A DNA stretch of 64,000 nt, from positions 272,581 through 336,580 of the forward strand of contig JADJYG010000007.1 of NCBI GenBank assembly GCA_016719895.1, written 5' to 3'. The DNA comes from Saprospirales bacterium. GTDB taxonomy: Bacteria; Bacteroidota; Bacteroidia; Chitinophagales; Saprospiraceae. Shown one piece after another: positions 52,281 to 61,537 of this stretch (positions within the stretch are counted from its first letter, which is position 1; each line of letters begins with the position of its first letter). A program made the position numbers and the translations under genes. The notes under the pieces are model-generated. The model had not been told where the DNA came from. It worked only from the letters and a program-made list of their open reading frames with translations, and did no database searches.

Positions 52281-53936
52281 TTATTTCACAATCATATAGG
52301 TCGCCCAGCGCTCCAGTTTACCGCCGGCGCCGAGGATAAAGATGATATTATCGTACACCATGATTTGACCTGTAGGTGTTTCAAGGGTGCTTTCCGGCTC
52401 GCCGCTATAGGCCTTTATAATGGCCGCGCGGTCGGCTCCCAGGCCGATCCGTTGGGCGGTTGGGCCGGCATAGCCGGGTCCGGTGAGGTGGAAAAGGGTA
52501 TATCTGCCTTTTGCATCGTTCTGGCTGATCAGCAGCCTGGAGTTGGCGCCTTGCACCGGATTTTGGAGAAAGATCAGGGTGGGTTGCAGGTTTATTGTTT
52601 TACTATCGTCGTATTCCAGGGCATCGTTGATCGAAGCGATCGATTGCCCGTCTATTTTTTCCGTTTTACGCACCGCCCCGGGCGAAACCTCCGGCCCGCC
52701 TCCGGCGGCTTGTTCCTTGTTCAAGATTCGCAGGTTAAGGGCAGCCAATGCGCTGCCCGCACCCGCAGCGGCCGTGAATATTTCCGCGGCTTTCCCGGTG
52801 TTGCCCAAAGTCGCTTCGAGAATACCCATCAGGACATCCACGTCGAGCGCCGTCTTGGGGTAGCTGTGGTCCAGTGCAATAGGCCGGGCCTCTTCTTCGG
52901 CATAAAACCGCGCGCGCTTGGCATCGCCCAGGAGCAGGTGCGTACAGGCCTTGTTGAGGTAGGCCGGCGCATAATCGGGATCGAGGCTGATAGCGGCATC
53001 GAAATGCAGCAGGGCTTGCCGGAGCAGTTTGGAGCGGGCTTCTGCCATGCCCGAGGAGCCTTTGGTACCCGACGATTCCAGGTCGAGTTCGAGGGGGAAC
53101 CTGTATTTGATCGCGCCTTCCTGCGGGAAGGTGAGCGCGTGCAGTACCGCCATGACGCCCAGGTTGTTGTAGAGTTCCCTGCTTTGGTACGACATCAGGA
53201 TATAGCGGTAATACTCGTAGGCTTCTTCGTAGTTAGCGATAGCCGTGAGCAGGTTGGCCATGTCAAACAAGGCTACCAGCCGGCCCAGGTTTTCGGCTGC
53301 GCGCTGGGTCAGTATTTTGCGGTCGCTCAGCGAAGGATACCCCCGCAGCTGGTCGCTCAGGTCATAGGCTTTATAGAGTTTTTCAATCACATCGGGCCCT
53401 TTGTCGAAGAGGCCATATCCGGCGGAGTAGGCCAGAAAACCTCCGAGGTAATCGGCCTCCGTTTCATTGGCGGTGTCGTCGATGAGGCTATCGAGTTTGA
53501 TACCGATGGGCAGGTCTTTATAGTCGGCTGCAAACCCCCTGCGCCAGGCGTGTTTTTCGTAGTAGTGGGTGAGCTCGTGCCCAAGAAGGAAGGCCAGTGC
53601 GGCATCGGCGGCGTCGCCATATTCCAGGCAGACATCGTAGGCTTTTTCTTCCAGCGTAATTTCCAGGGATTCATAATCGATCCCGGCCAGCCGGTATGCT
53701 TCTTTTCGCAAAAAAAACTTCGGCACCGGAAAGCGAAAATCACCCCGGGCGGCTACCAGGCGGTTGTAAATTTCCAGCGCCCGCTGGTACTTGGGTGATT
53801 CTTCCATTTTGGCGCCGGGCGACCGGACAGCATTTGGCTTTTGCGCCAACGGCAAGGTGCCAAAGCTGCGATCCTGGGCGAAACTGATGCTGCAGGTGAA
53901 GGTGTAAACGAGCGCAGAAATAAGGATCCGTTTCAT
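52281..53936 (-). CDS. M48-like HExxH protein with TPR region (second copy)
   Basis: A 551-aa protein. The ATG at 53936 opens a signal peptide (MKRILISALVYTFTCSISFA). The zinc motif is HELTH (120-124) and the M48-type third ligand E158 lies in ANETEADYLGG. A TPR-like middle (about 200-420; DPDYAPAYLNKACTHLLLG) and a beta-rich C-terminal domain (about 440-551; TLIFLQNPVQGANSRLLISQ) follow. It is a paralogue of the 40285-41877 gene, with the same order and the same ExxxD spacing. Unlike that copy it is not lipidated. It is divergent from the MoxR operon and lies upstream of the FecR-like gene, 51 bp away. Confidence 0.75.
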   Translation of the reverse strand: MKRILISALVYTFTCSISFAQDRSFGTLPLAQKPNAVRSPGAKMEESPKYQRALEIYNRLVAARGDFRFPVPKFFLRKEAYRLAGIDYESLEITLEEKAYDVCLEYGDAADAALAFLLGHELTHYYEKHAWRRGFAADYKDLPIGIKLDSLIDDTANETEADYLGGFLAYSAGYGLFDKGPDVIEKLYKAYDLSDQLRGYPSLSDRKILTQRAAENLGRLVALFDMANLLTAIANYEEAYEYYRYILMSYQSRELYNNLGVMAVLHALTFPQEGAIKYRFPLELDLESSGTKGSSGMAEARSKLLRQALLHFDAAISLDPDYAPAYLNKACTHLLLGDAKRARFYAEEEARPIALDHSYPKTALDVDVLMGILEATLGNTGKAAEIFTAAAGAGSALAALNLRILNKEQAAGGGPEVSPGAVRKTEKIDGQSIASINDALEYDDSKTINLQPTLIFLQNPVQGANSRLLISQNDAKGRYTLFHLTGPGYAGPTAQRIGLGADRAAIIKAYSGEPESTLETPTGQIMVYDNIIFILGAGGKLERWATYMIVK

Positions 53937-54199
53937 TTGTTTTATGGTCTGCTGAATACTGTTATTAGCGATGTAAATGTAACAATCCTGGAAAATTTGG
54001 TACAGGTACAAGTCAATTTATTTCGGGTTGCAGGTTGTTTTCTGCCGGTATCGGGCCTGTTCTCATTTATTTGCTGCGCCTAAAAAGGTGATCACTACTT
54101 TTCCGTTCTGACAATAGCGGCCTGCCGGCCGGTTCTGTGCGTTTTTGCCTTCCCGGGTCAATTGAATCTTAAAATCGGGGTATTGTCTCGCCGTCGTAC

Positions 54200-54207
54200 T
54201 ATTTTTG
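54200..54207 (+). promoter_or_regulatory. -7 promoter element for the Bat operon
   Basis: Exact TAnnTTTG match, TATTTTTG, predicting a start near 54213 and a leader of about 23 nt before the MoxR ATG. No well-placed -33 element. Confidence 0.35.
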
Positions 54208-54235
54208 CACACTTCTTACGACATCCGGATTCCTC

Positions 54236-55231
54236 ATGCAACATCACGTGGATATTGAAGCCCTCAACCACCAGATTCACCTGGAGAGCGCGTTTTTGGA
54301 AAAACTCACCGCCGAAACGGGTAAACTGATCGTCGGCCAGCAGGCCATGCTCGAGCGCCTGCTGATCGGTCTGCTCACCCGGGGGCATATCCTGCTGGAA
54401 GGTATGCCGGGGCTGGCCAAAACGCTGGCCATAAAAACCCTGGCGCAGGCGGTGGACGCGAAGTTCAGCCGCATCCAGTTTACGCCTGATTTGTTGCCGG
54501 CCGACGTGATCGGCACACAAATTTACAATCCCTCCCGCTCGGAGTTCACGGTGCGGAAAGGGCCGATTTTTGCCAATTTTGTCCTGGCCGACGAGATCAA
54601 CCGCGCACCGGCCAAAGTACAAAGCGCCCTGTTGGAAGCCATGCAGGAACGCCAGGTGACCATCGGCAACGAAACCTTTCCGCTGGAAGAACCGTTTCTC
54701 GTGCTGGCCACCCAAAACCCCATCGAGCAGGAAGGCACTTACCCGCTGCCCGAAGCCCAGGTGGACCGTTTTTTGCTGAAGGTCAAAATCGGTTACCCGC
54801 AAAAAGAAGAGGAACGGGCCATTATACGGCTGAATCTGGACAACGAACATCCCCGCATACGCCCCGTGGTGACCAAAAGCGCCCTGCTCAGCGCCCGCGA
54901 CGTGCTGCACAAGATCTACATGGATGAAAAGATAGAGGAATACATTCTCGACATCGTGATCGCTACCCGCGAACCGGCGCAATACAACCTCAAAAGCCTG
55001 GCCCCGCTCATCAGCTACGGCGCCTCTCCGCGGGCAAGTATCGCCCTGGCGCAGGCAGCACGGGCCCTGGCATTCCTGCGCCGCAGGGGATATGTCATCC
55101 CCGACGACGTCCGCGCCGTATGCCCCGACGTGCTGCGGCATCGCATTGGGCTGACCTACGAGGCGGAGGCCGAAAAAGTAAGCCAGGAGGATATGATCGA
55201 AAAAATCCTGAGTACTGTCGAAGTGCCGTAG
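54236..55231 (+). CDS. MoxR-family AAA+ ATPase
   Basis: A 331-aa MoxR-type ATPase. Walker A is GMPGLAKT (56-63) and Walker B FVLADEIN (about 117-124); the arginine finger region and ATQNPIEQEGTYPLPEAQVDRF are typical of the family. MoxR proteins act as chaperone-like unfoldases with VWA proteins. It is the first gene of a row with a secreted protein, DUF58, BatA and BatB/BatC proteins. In Bacteroides the related Bat operon affects aerotolerance. Confidence 0.92.
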   Translation: MQHHVDIEALNHQIHLESAFLEKLTAETGKLIVGQQAMLERLLIGLLTRGHILLEGMPGLAKTLAIKTLAQAVDAKFSRIQFTPDLLPADVIGTQIYNPSRSEFTVRKGPIFANFVLADEINRAPAKVQSALLEAMQERQVTIGNETFPLEEPFLVLATQNPIEQEGTYPLPEAQVDRFLLKVKIGYPQKEEERAIIRLNLDNEHPRIRPVVTKSALLSARDVLHKIYMDEKIEEYILDIVIATREPAQYNLKSLAPLISYGASPRASIALAQAARALAFLRRRGYVIPDDVRAVCPDVLRHRIGLTYEAEAEKVSQEDMIEKILSTVEVP

Positions 55232-55281
55232 GGCCAGCAGGCAACCATCCTTTTTTAATTTTCAAACCGATTTGCGGCGTG

Positions 55282-56676
55282 ATGAATATTTCTTTTCCCC
55301 GGCAGTTAAAAGCCCTGTTTTGGGGAGCGAGCCTTTCCCTGGCCGCTCATACGGGGCTTTTTGCCCAAAAAACAACCCCCAAACCAAATCAGCCGGCTAC
55401 GGTATCGGGCGCAGCCGTGCAGGATACCGCCATCACCCGGCTCTTTGGCGCAGGCGCCAAACTGCAATGGTTGCGCTATTTCAGGGGCCGGCTGGACGAC
55501 GTCACGGAGGTGCTGCTGACGCTGGGCTACGACGGCGCCCAGTGCCGGGGATTTATGACCTACGGAGAGAGCCGGGAGCGCTTCCAACTGGCCGGCACAC
55601 TCGACGGTATCGTGCTGGTATTGGATGAGAGCGACAACCGGGGTATGATCACGGGCCATATTACCGGCACCCTGCAAAGCGACCGGCTCCATGCCGAATG
55701 GACCAACGCTACCAACACGCTGGGCAGCCGGCTGGAAGCGGAGGAAGCAAAATCAAACAAACCCCTGAACCAACCCTGCGGCGACAACAAGTGGGCGCGC
55801 CGCTATGTTGCCCGCTGGAACAACGCCCGCGTCGACCTCACCCTGATCCGCACCAACAACAGCACCCTGAACGGTTACTTGTGGATGGAAGCCGACGACA
55901 GAACCTATGCGCTTAACGGCAAAATTTATCCCGACGAACACTACGAAATTCAAGCGCTGCTGCCCAATGGCAAAACCGCCGCGCATCTGCAGGGCAGTTT
56001 CCTTACGCCGCAAGCCACGGAATGCAATTGGGTGGGCTCCGGAGAGAAACGCCTCCTTAAATTCAGCCTGCGGAGCAAACTGCCGGTAGGTTGCCTCGAA
56101 TACGCCGATTACACCAGCGCCTACGACGCCGTTTACCCGCGCACCGAATGCGCCGATTGCAACCAGACGCTCGACCGCCGCGTCGGCGAGTGGATCGCCC
56201 AGTGTAAAACGGCCATAGCAGCGCAAAAAAAACCGCTAAAGCCGGAGTTCCGTAGCGCGTTGCGCGCCAGTTGCTGGTATGAAGTAACCTGTTGGACCGA
56301 AACGATTTTTTGCGGCTACCTCACCTTTTCCGAATCCTGGAAAGATCAAACCACCGGGGTGTCGTTCAATTTTGACCTGCGCACCGGAAAAGAAATTACC
56401 CTGGACGATTTGTTCAACCGGGGGTTCGGCGCCAAAGAATGGTTTGCGGACTACGCGCACAAAGAATCGCCGAAAATGCCCAAATTTGCAGAAGACCCCA
56501 AATTCCGCGAATGGGTGCATACCGCAGGCTTCCCGATGTTTACCATCCGGCGCAACGGGATCGAATTGAGCACGATGTTTCATCCCGTTTATGGCCAGCA
56601 ACACCTGATCGTTCCGTATAGCATCCTCAAACCCTATATGCGGCGGGATAACCCTGTGGCAGACCTCGTCAAATAA
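55282..56676 (+). CDS. Secreted hypothetical protein in the Bat operon
   Basis: A 464-aa protein with a signal peptide (about 1-29, ending GLFAQ). The ATG at 55282 is chosen; the frame is open to 55120 but overlaps the MoxR gene. The N-terminal two-thirds is beta-rich with two similar lipocalin-like segments, and the C-terminal ~150 residues (GVSFNFDLRTGKEITLDDLF, then LIVPYSILKPYM) match the DUF3298/RsiV pattern of a lysozyme-binding-type domain. It sits between MoxR and DUF58, where a non-Bat gene is unusual, and may be carried in the operon. Function unknown. Confidence 0.65.
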   Translation: MNISFPRQLKALFWGASLSLAAHTGLFAQKTTPKPNQPATVSGAAVQDTAITRLFGAGAKLQWLRYFRGRLDDVTEVLLTLGYDGAQCRGFMTYGESRERFQLAGTLDGIVLVLDESDNRGMITGHITGTLQSDRLHAEWTNATNTLGSRLEAEEAKSNKPLNQPCGDNKWARRYVARWNNARVDLTLIRTNNSTLNGYLWMEADDRTYALNGKIYPDEHYEIQALLPNGKTAAHLQGSFLTPQATECNWVGSGEKRLLKFSLRSKLPVGCLEYADYTSAYDAVYPRTECADCNQTLDRRVGEWIAQCKTAIAAQKKPLKPEFRSALRASCWYEVTCWTETIFCGYLTFSESWKDQTTGVSFNFDLRTGKEITLDDLFNRGFGAKEWFADYAHKESPKMPKFAEDPKFREWVHTAGFPMFTIRRNGIELSTMFHPVYGQQHLIVPYSILKPYMRRDNPVADLVK

Positions 56677-56697
56677 ACCCAAATAAACCCAAACGCC

Positions 56698-57582
56698 GTG
56701 GATACCACCGAACTGCTCAAAAAAGTGCGCAAAATTGAGATCAAGACGCGGGGCCTGAGCCGGAATTTGTTCACCGGCGGCTATCATAGCGCGTTCAAAG
56801 GGCGCGGCATGTCATTCAGCGAGGTGCGGGTGTATCAACCGGGCGATGATGTCCGGGCTATCGACTGGAACGTAACTGCCCGCACGGGTGAGCCGCACGT
56901 CAAAATATTTGAAGAAGAACGCGAGCTCACGGTGATGCTACTGGTGGATGTGAGCGCTTCCTCGCTTTTTGGCACAACCGGCCAAAGCAAACAAGACGTA
57001 ATGACGGAGATCTGTGCCGTGTTGGCTTTTTCAGCTATCGCCAACAACGACAAAGTCGGCGCCCTGCTCTTCTCCGACCGGATCGAACTATTTATCCCGC
57101 CTCAAAAAGGACGCCAGCATACCCTGCGGATCATCCGGGAGTTGTTGCATATAGAGCCGTCGGGGCGTGGCACCGACTTGGGCGGGGCGCTGCAATACGC
57201 GCGCAATGTGTTGCGCAAACGCAGCGTTTGTTTTATCCTGTCGGATTTTATAACTGCCGATTTTGAAGCCCCCTTGAGCATTTTCGCCAAGCGGCACGAT
57301 TGTATCGGGCTTCATGCCTGGGATCCGCGGGAACGCCAACTGCCCGACATTGGCCTGGTCCGGATCGCCGACGCCGAATCGGGTGCGACCGGATGGGTCG
57401 ATACCACCGATCCGGCTTTCCGGCGGGATTACCAGCGCCGCTTCGACCAACGGGTGCAGCAACACAGGGAGCTGTTCGGCCGCGCAGGCGCCGATTTTTT
57501 GAGCCTGCTCACCACCGGCTCGTATGTGCAGGCGCTGCTCCGTTTTTTCGAACAACGCGCACATACCATTTCCCATGGGTGA
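56698..57582 (+). CDS. DUF58 domain protein
   Basis: A 294-aa DUF58 protein, the usual partner of MoxR. GTG at 56698 starts MDTTELLKKVRKIEIKTRG. The motif RVYQPGDDVRAIDWNVTARTGE (about 43-64) is the DUF58 signature. The VWA-like half has LVDVSASSLFGT (about 83-94), then GRGTDLGGALQYAR and CFILSDFITADFE. It has no membrane helix. It probably works with the MoxR ATPase on the VWA proteins downstream. It follows the secreted protein by 21 bp. Confidence 0.9.
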   Translation: MDTTELLKKVRKIEIKTRGLSRNLFTGGYHSAFKGRGMSFSEVRVYQPGDDVRAIDWNVTARTGEPHVKIFEEERELTVMLLVDVSASSLFGTTGQSKQDVMTEICAVLAFSAIANNDKVGALLFSDRIELFIPPQKGRQHTLRIIRELLHIEPSGRGTDLGGALQYARNVLRKRSVCFILSDFITADFEAPLSIFAKRHDCIGLHAWDPRERQLPDIGLVRIADAESGATGWVDTTDPAFRRDYQRRFDQRVQQHRELFGRAGADFLSLLTTGSYVQALLRFFEQRAHTISHG

Positions 57583-57657
57583 ACAGATTGGAAACGCACT
57601 GGCCGGCGTAAAAGGATGATAAAAACTGTTTTCTTTGGCCAGGTTTTTTTAAATTCT

Positions 57658-58590
57658 ATGAAAAGCAAATGCCTTTTTCACATCGGATGCCTGCTGCTGT
57701 TGCCCGCGCTTCAGGGCAACGCCCAGCCAGACGCTTCGGCAGCATTCGACAGCGGCTACGTAGAAACGGGCAACCCCTTTGCCTTGCACCTCAGCGTACC
57801 GGAGCACTATGGCCAACCGGATGGCGCCGACTTTTCGACCTGGAAGGCACAATTCCCCTCCGAAAATATCCTGAGCCAAACGGGTTGGAAGCGCCAGGGC
57901 GGGCGTTGGGTCAGTGATTATACCCTGATCGCCTTCGACTCGGCGCAGCTGGCCTTGCCGCCGCTGCGCATCGGCCTGCCCGGTGGCGACACTCTAATGA
58001 CCAACGCGCTTGAACTTCAAGTGCTGCCGACGCCAGCCCCCGGCGATCCGGCCCAAATGCTCGGCATCAAAGCTATTCGCCGCGAGCCGGCAAATTTGAT
58101 CGACTACCTGAAGCCGCTCTGGCCGGTTGCGGCCGGGGTGCTTATCCTGGCGCTGGCGATCTGGTGGCTATTGTACGATCGAAAAAAAACAGGGTTGCAA
58201 GCCGGACACCCGCCACCGCACGAGCTGGCTTTTCGAAAACTGAACGCGCTGCAACAAAAACAATACTGGCAGCACGGCAGTATCAAAACGTATTATTCCG
58301 AATTGACCCATATCGCCCGCGAGTATCTCGAACATCGCTACGCGGTACCCGCCCTCGAGACACCATCCGACGAAATTCTGCGCGGATTGATGCGAACGGA
58401 TATCCCGGCGCCGTTTATTTCCGCCTTGGCCGACCTGCTGCGCTGGGCCGACCTGGCCAAGTTTGCCAAAGGAACGCCGCCGGCACACTTTCATGAACAG
58501 GCCTTTCAGGAAGTGTGGCGCCTGGTCGAACAAACCCAACTTCGGGAAACATTCACCGATCTTCCACAACCAACCCCCCACCACCCGTGA
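57658..58590 (+). CDS. Bat-operon membrane protein, uncharacterised
   Basis: A 310-aa protein. The ATG at 57658 opens a signal peptide (MKSKCLFHIGCLLLLPALQ), then a periplasmic beta-rich domain (about 25-145), one membrane helix (about 160-180, WPVAAGVLILALAIWWLL) and a cytoplasmic helical tail (about 190-310) with YYSELTHIAREYLEHRYAV. The layout fits the small membrane protein often found between DUF58 and BatA. Its stop codon overlaps the BatA start (GTGA), so translation is coupled. Function unknown. Confidence 0.75.
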   Translation: MKSKCLFHIGCLLLLPALQGNAQPDASAAFDSGYVETGNPFALHLSVPEHYGQPDGADFSTWKAQFPSENILSQTGWKRQGGRWVSDYTLIAFDSAQLALPPLRIGLPGGDTLMTNALELQVLPTPAPGDPAQMLGIKAIRREPANLIDYLKPLWPVAAGVLILALAIWWLLYDRKKTGLQAGHPPPHELAFRKLNALQQKQYWQHGSIKTYYSELTHIAREYLEHRYAVPALETPSDEILRGLMRTDIPAPFISALADLLRWADLAKFAKGTPPAHFHEQAFQEVWRLVEQTQLRETFTDLPQPTPHHP

Positions 58591-59579
58591 CGCTGGCGCA
58601 ACCCTTTTGGCTTCTTCTTCTCCTGCTGATCCCCCTGTTGATCCGGCGCCACTACCTGGCCGGCGGGCAGCAACGGCGGCTGGTTCTGTTTATGTCCGAC
58701 CGGTCGATCCTGCGCGCCGGGGCTACCTGGCGGGTGCGGGTGCGCAATGGGTTGCCCGGCATGCGCTGGATGGCACTCGGCCTTATGGCGCTGGCGCTGG
58801 CCCGGCCACAACGCCAGTGGCAGGAACAAAAAATAGAAGCGGAGGCCGTCGATATCGTGTTGGCACTGGATATTTCACCGAGTATGCTGAGCCGCGATTT
58901 TGAACCCGACCGCTTGCAGGTGGCGAAACGAGTAGCTTCGGCATTTGTGCAAAAACGACCCTACGACCGCCTGGGGCTGGTGGCTTTTTCTGCGGAAGCC
59001 TTCACCCAATGTCCGCTAACCACCGACCGCCGCGTCGTCCAGCAATTTTTGAACACACTGGAGGTCGGCCGCCTGGAAGACGGCACGGCTATAGGAATGG
59101 GGCTTGCCACGGCTCTCAACCGCCTGAAAGACAGTCCGTCGAAAAGCAGGGTCGTTATTTTGCTGACCGACGGGGAAAACAATGCCGGCTATATTTCACC
59201 CCTGAAAGCCGCCGAACTCGCACAAACCCTGGGCATCCGGGTGTACACGGTGGGGATCGGCACCAATGGCATCGTCATGTCGCCGGCGCGCCGGAACGCC
59301 GACGGAAGTTATGACTTTGCGCCCCGGGCCATGGAATTCAATACCGACCTGCTCGGAGAAATCGCCGCGCTGACCGGAGCTCAGTTTTACAGGGCTTGGT
59401 CGGAAGAAGAACTGGAAGGTATTTATGCCGAAATTGACCAGTTGGAGAAAACAAAAATGGAGATCGCCATAATCCGGCAAACCACCGACTATTTTCACTG
59501 GTTTTTGGCGGCGGCCGTGGTATTTTTACTGACGGAGGCGTTATTGCGCTGGACGGTCTTGCGCTCGGTCACGATTTAA
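58587..59579 (+). CDS. batA: BatA-type VWA membrane protein
   Basis: A 330-aa protein starting with GTG at 58587, overlapping the previous stop. TM1 (about 5-22, FWLLLLLLIPLLI) and TM2 (about 55-75) come first, then a VWA domain with the metal site DISPS (LALDISPSMLS), then DGTAIGMG and LTDGENN. A last membrane helix is at about 300-322 (FHWFLAAAVVFLLTEALL). In Bat systems the VWA domain faces the periplasm. The MIDAS residues are intact. Confidence 0.9.
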   Translation: MTLAQPFWLLLLLLIPLLIRRHYLAGGQQRRLVLFMSDRSILRAGATWRVRVRNGLPGMRWMALGLMALALARPQRQWQEQKIEAEAVDIVLALDISPSMLSRDFEPDRLQVAKRVASAFVQKRPYDRLGLVAFSAEAFTQCPLTTDRRVVQQFLNTLEVGRLEDGTAIGMGLATALNRLKDSPSKSRVVILLTDGENNAGYISPLKAAELAQTLGIRVYTVGIGTNGIVMSPARRNADGSYDFAPRAMEFNTDLLGEIAALTGAQFYRAWSEEELEGIYAEIDQLEKTKMEIAIIRQTTDYFHWFLAAAVVFLLTEALLRWTVLRSVTI

Positions 59580-59659
59580 CCGGGGCGCAGCGCCTGGAAA
59601 TCCCCAACAAGCGCGTATTGCTCTGAAACACCGCATTTTTTACGCTATAAGCATCGCTT

Positions 59660-61375
59660 ATGTTCAAATTTGAACACCCGACTTTTTTAAACCTGCTATG
59701 GGCAGTGCCGGTCATGGGAGTGCTGGTAGCGGCCTACCGATGGTGGCGAGGCCGGGCGATAAGCCGCCTTGGCGCGCCCGCGTCGGTAGCGCGCCTGGCG
59801 CCTGGCTGGTCGGGGCTGCGTTTTTTTGTTAAGAACGGCATCTGGATACTGGCGTTGGCGCTGCTGGCCATTGCCTGGGCCAATCCGCAACGGGGGGCCA
59901 GGAAGCAAACGGTGTCGCAAAAAAGCGCCGATATCTTCCTGGCATTAGACATCTCGCAAAGCATGCTGGCGCAAGACGTGGCGCCCAGCCGGCTTGAGTT
60001 GGCCAAATCATTTGCGCGAAAAATCGTCGATGCCCTGCACGGCGAGCGCATCGGCCTGATCTTTTTTGCCGGCGATGCTTTTTTGCAAATGCCGCTTTCC
60101 ACTGATTATGGCGCAGCCATCATGTTTATAGACAGTGCCAGCCCCGATCTCATCACTGCACAGGGCACGGCTCTTACAACTGCTATCGACCTGGCGATGG
60201 AATCGTTTGACCCGGAGCCGGGCGGCGGCCGGGCGTTAATTTTGATCACAGATGGTGAAAATCACGACGCCGACGCCGAAGCGCGCGCAGCAGCAGCGTA
60301 TTCGGAGGGGATTGTGCTGCTGGCCGTCGGCGCGGGCACCACTGCGGGCGGCCCGATACCAGTAGGGGCTGCCGGTGGCGCAGAACTGTACAAACGCGAC
60401 GATCGGGGAGACATCGTCCGGACGCGTATGGATGAAACCTTGCTGCATAAGTTGGCCGGCAGCGGCGGCGGCGCAGCATTCCGGATTACGCAGGGCGAAG
60501 CTGCCGTGGCTGCCGTTCGCCGGGAAGTGGGCCGCTTGCAAAAGCGGGAAATGGAAGTCCGCTCCTTTTCGGAATACGATTCGTATTTCCAATGGTTCCT
60601 GCTGCCGGCTTTTTTATTGCTGGTGCTGGAAGCCTGGTTATCCTGGCGAAAAAAGAACATTAAGGCGCTGTTTGGCCTGCTGCTGGCAGGCAGTTTTTCG
60701 CTGCCAGCCCAAACCGCGCATGAATTATCGCGCGAAGGCGACCGGCACTACGAGCGGGCAAATTACCGCGAAGCCGAAGCGGCATACCGCCGGGCTTCCG
60801 AAATCGAATCTGGCAATCCGCACACTACGTACAACACCGGCAATGCCATTTACCAACAGGGCAACTATGCCGAGTCGGAACACTATTTTGAACGAACGGC
60901 CCAGGCTGCCAAAGACCCGGCCTTGCGGGCGGATGCCTTGCACAACCTGGGCAACGCCTACCTGAAACAACAAGAATACAAGGAGGCCGTAAGCGCTTAT
61001 GAACGCAGTTTGCGCCTGCGCCCCGGCGACCCGGCCACCAAAGTAAACCTTCAAATCGCACTAAAAAAACAAAAACAACAACAAGCAGAACAAGAACGGC
61101 AACAACAACAAAACCAACAACCGCCGCCGCCCCAAAACCCGGGCCAAAACCAACCGCAACAACCGCCCGGCGCCAACCAAAGGCCAACAGAACGGTCCGA
61201 ACAAACGCAGCCCGAACAAACGCAGCCCGAACAATCCGGCGAGGGCCGCACAACGCGCGAACAGGCACGCCGAATCCTGGAAACCGCCGTAGCCCCCGAA
61301 GACCAGCGCAACGCGCGCAAATACCGCCGGCAAAACCCCGGCAAGCACCAAACCACGCCGAAAAAAGACTGGTAA
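59660..61375 (+). CDS. BatB-BatC fusion: VWA domain plus TPR domain
   Basis: A 571-aa protein. The first ~330 residues are a BatB-type VWA protein: TM at about 8-27 and 55-75, MIDAS DISQS (LALDISQSMLAQD), then TAIDLAMESF and LITDGENHDADAE, with a TM at about 310-330. A second hydrophobic segment (about 335-355) is followed by a BatC-type TPR region (about 360-470; HYERANYREAEAAYRRA, then ALHNLGNAYLKQQEYKEAV). The tail (about 475-570) is rich in Gln and Pro. In many Bacteroidota batB and batC are separate genes; here they are one reading frame. batD is not in the window. Confidence 0.87.
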   Translation: MFKFEHPTFLNLLWAVPVMGVLVAAYRWWRGRAISRLGAPASVARLAPGWSGLRFFVKNGIWILALALLAIAWANPQRGARKQTVSQKSADIFLALDISQSMLAQDVAPSRLELAKSFARKIVDALHGERIGLIFFAGDAFLQMPLSTDYGAAIMFIDSASPDLITAQGTALTTAIDLAMESFDPEPGGGRALILITDGENHDADAEARAAAAYSEGIVLLAVGAGTTAGGPIPVGAAGGAELYKRDDRGDIVRTRMDETLLHKLAGSGGGAAFRITQGEAAVAAVRREVGRLQKREMEVRSFSEYDSYFQWFLLPAFLLLVLEAWLSWRKKNIKALFGLLLAGSFSLPAQTAHELSREGDRHYERANYREAEAAYRRASEIESGNPHTTYNTGNAIYQQGNYAESEHYFERTAQAAKDPALRADALHNLGNAYLKQQEYKEAVSAYERSLRLRPGDPATKVNLQIALKKQKQQQAEQERQQQQNQQPPPPQNPGQNQPQQPPGANQRPTERSEQTQPEQTQPEQSGEGRTTREQARRILETAVAPEDQRNARKYRRQNPGKHQTTPKKDW

Positions 61376-61537
61376 GTTATTAAGGACACGATGCCAAAAG
61401 GCACTGGTTTGTTTTCGGAACAGGTAAACCTGCATTGGAATTTTACCGGAAACTACCGTGCACTTGCAATCAATTGACATAATTTTACCGGCTAATCGTA
61501 GCCATGACCCCTGAAACCGTTAAAACCACCCTTTCTT

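Noticed and set aside
52233..53798. Plus-strand open frame of ~520 codons over the second M48-like gene
   Set aside because: Opposite strand of a gene with clear motifs; codon shadow.
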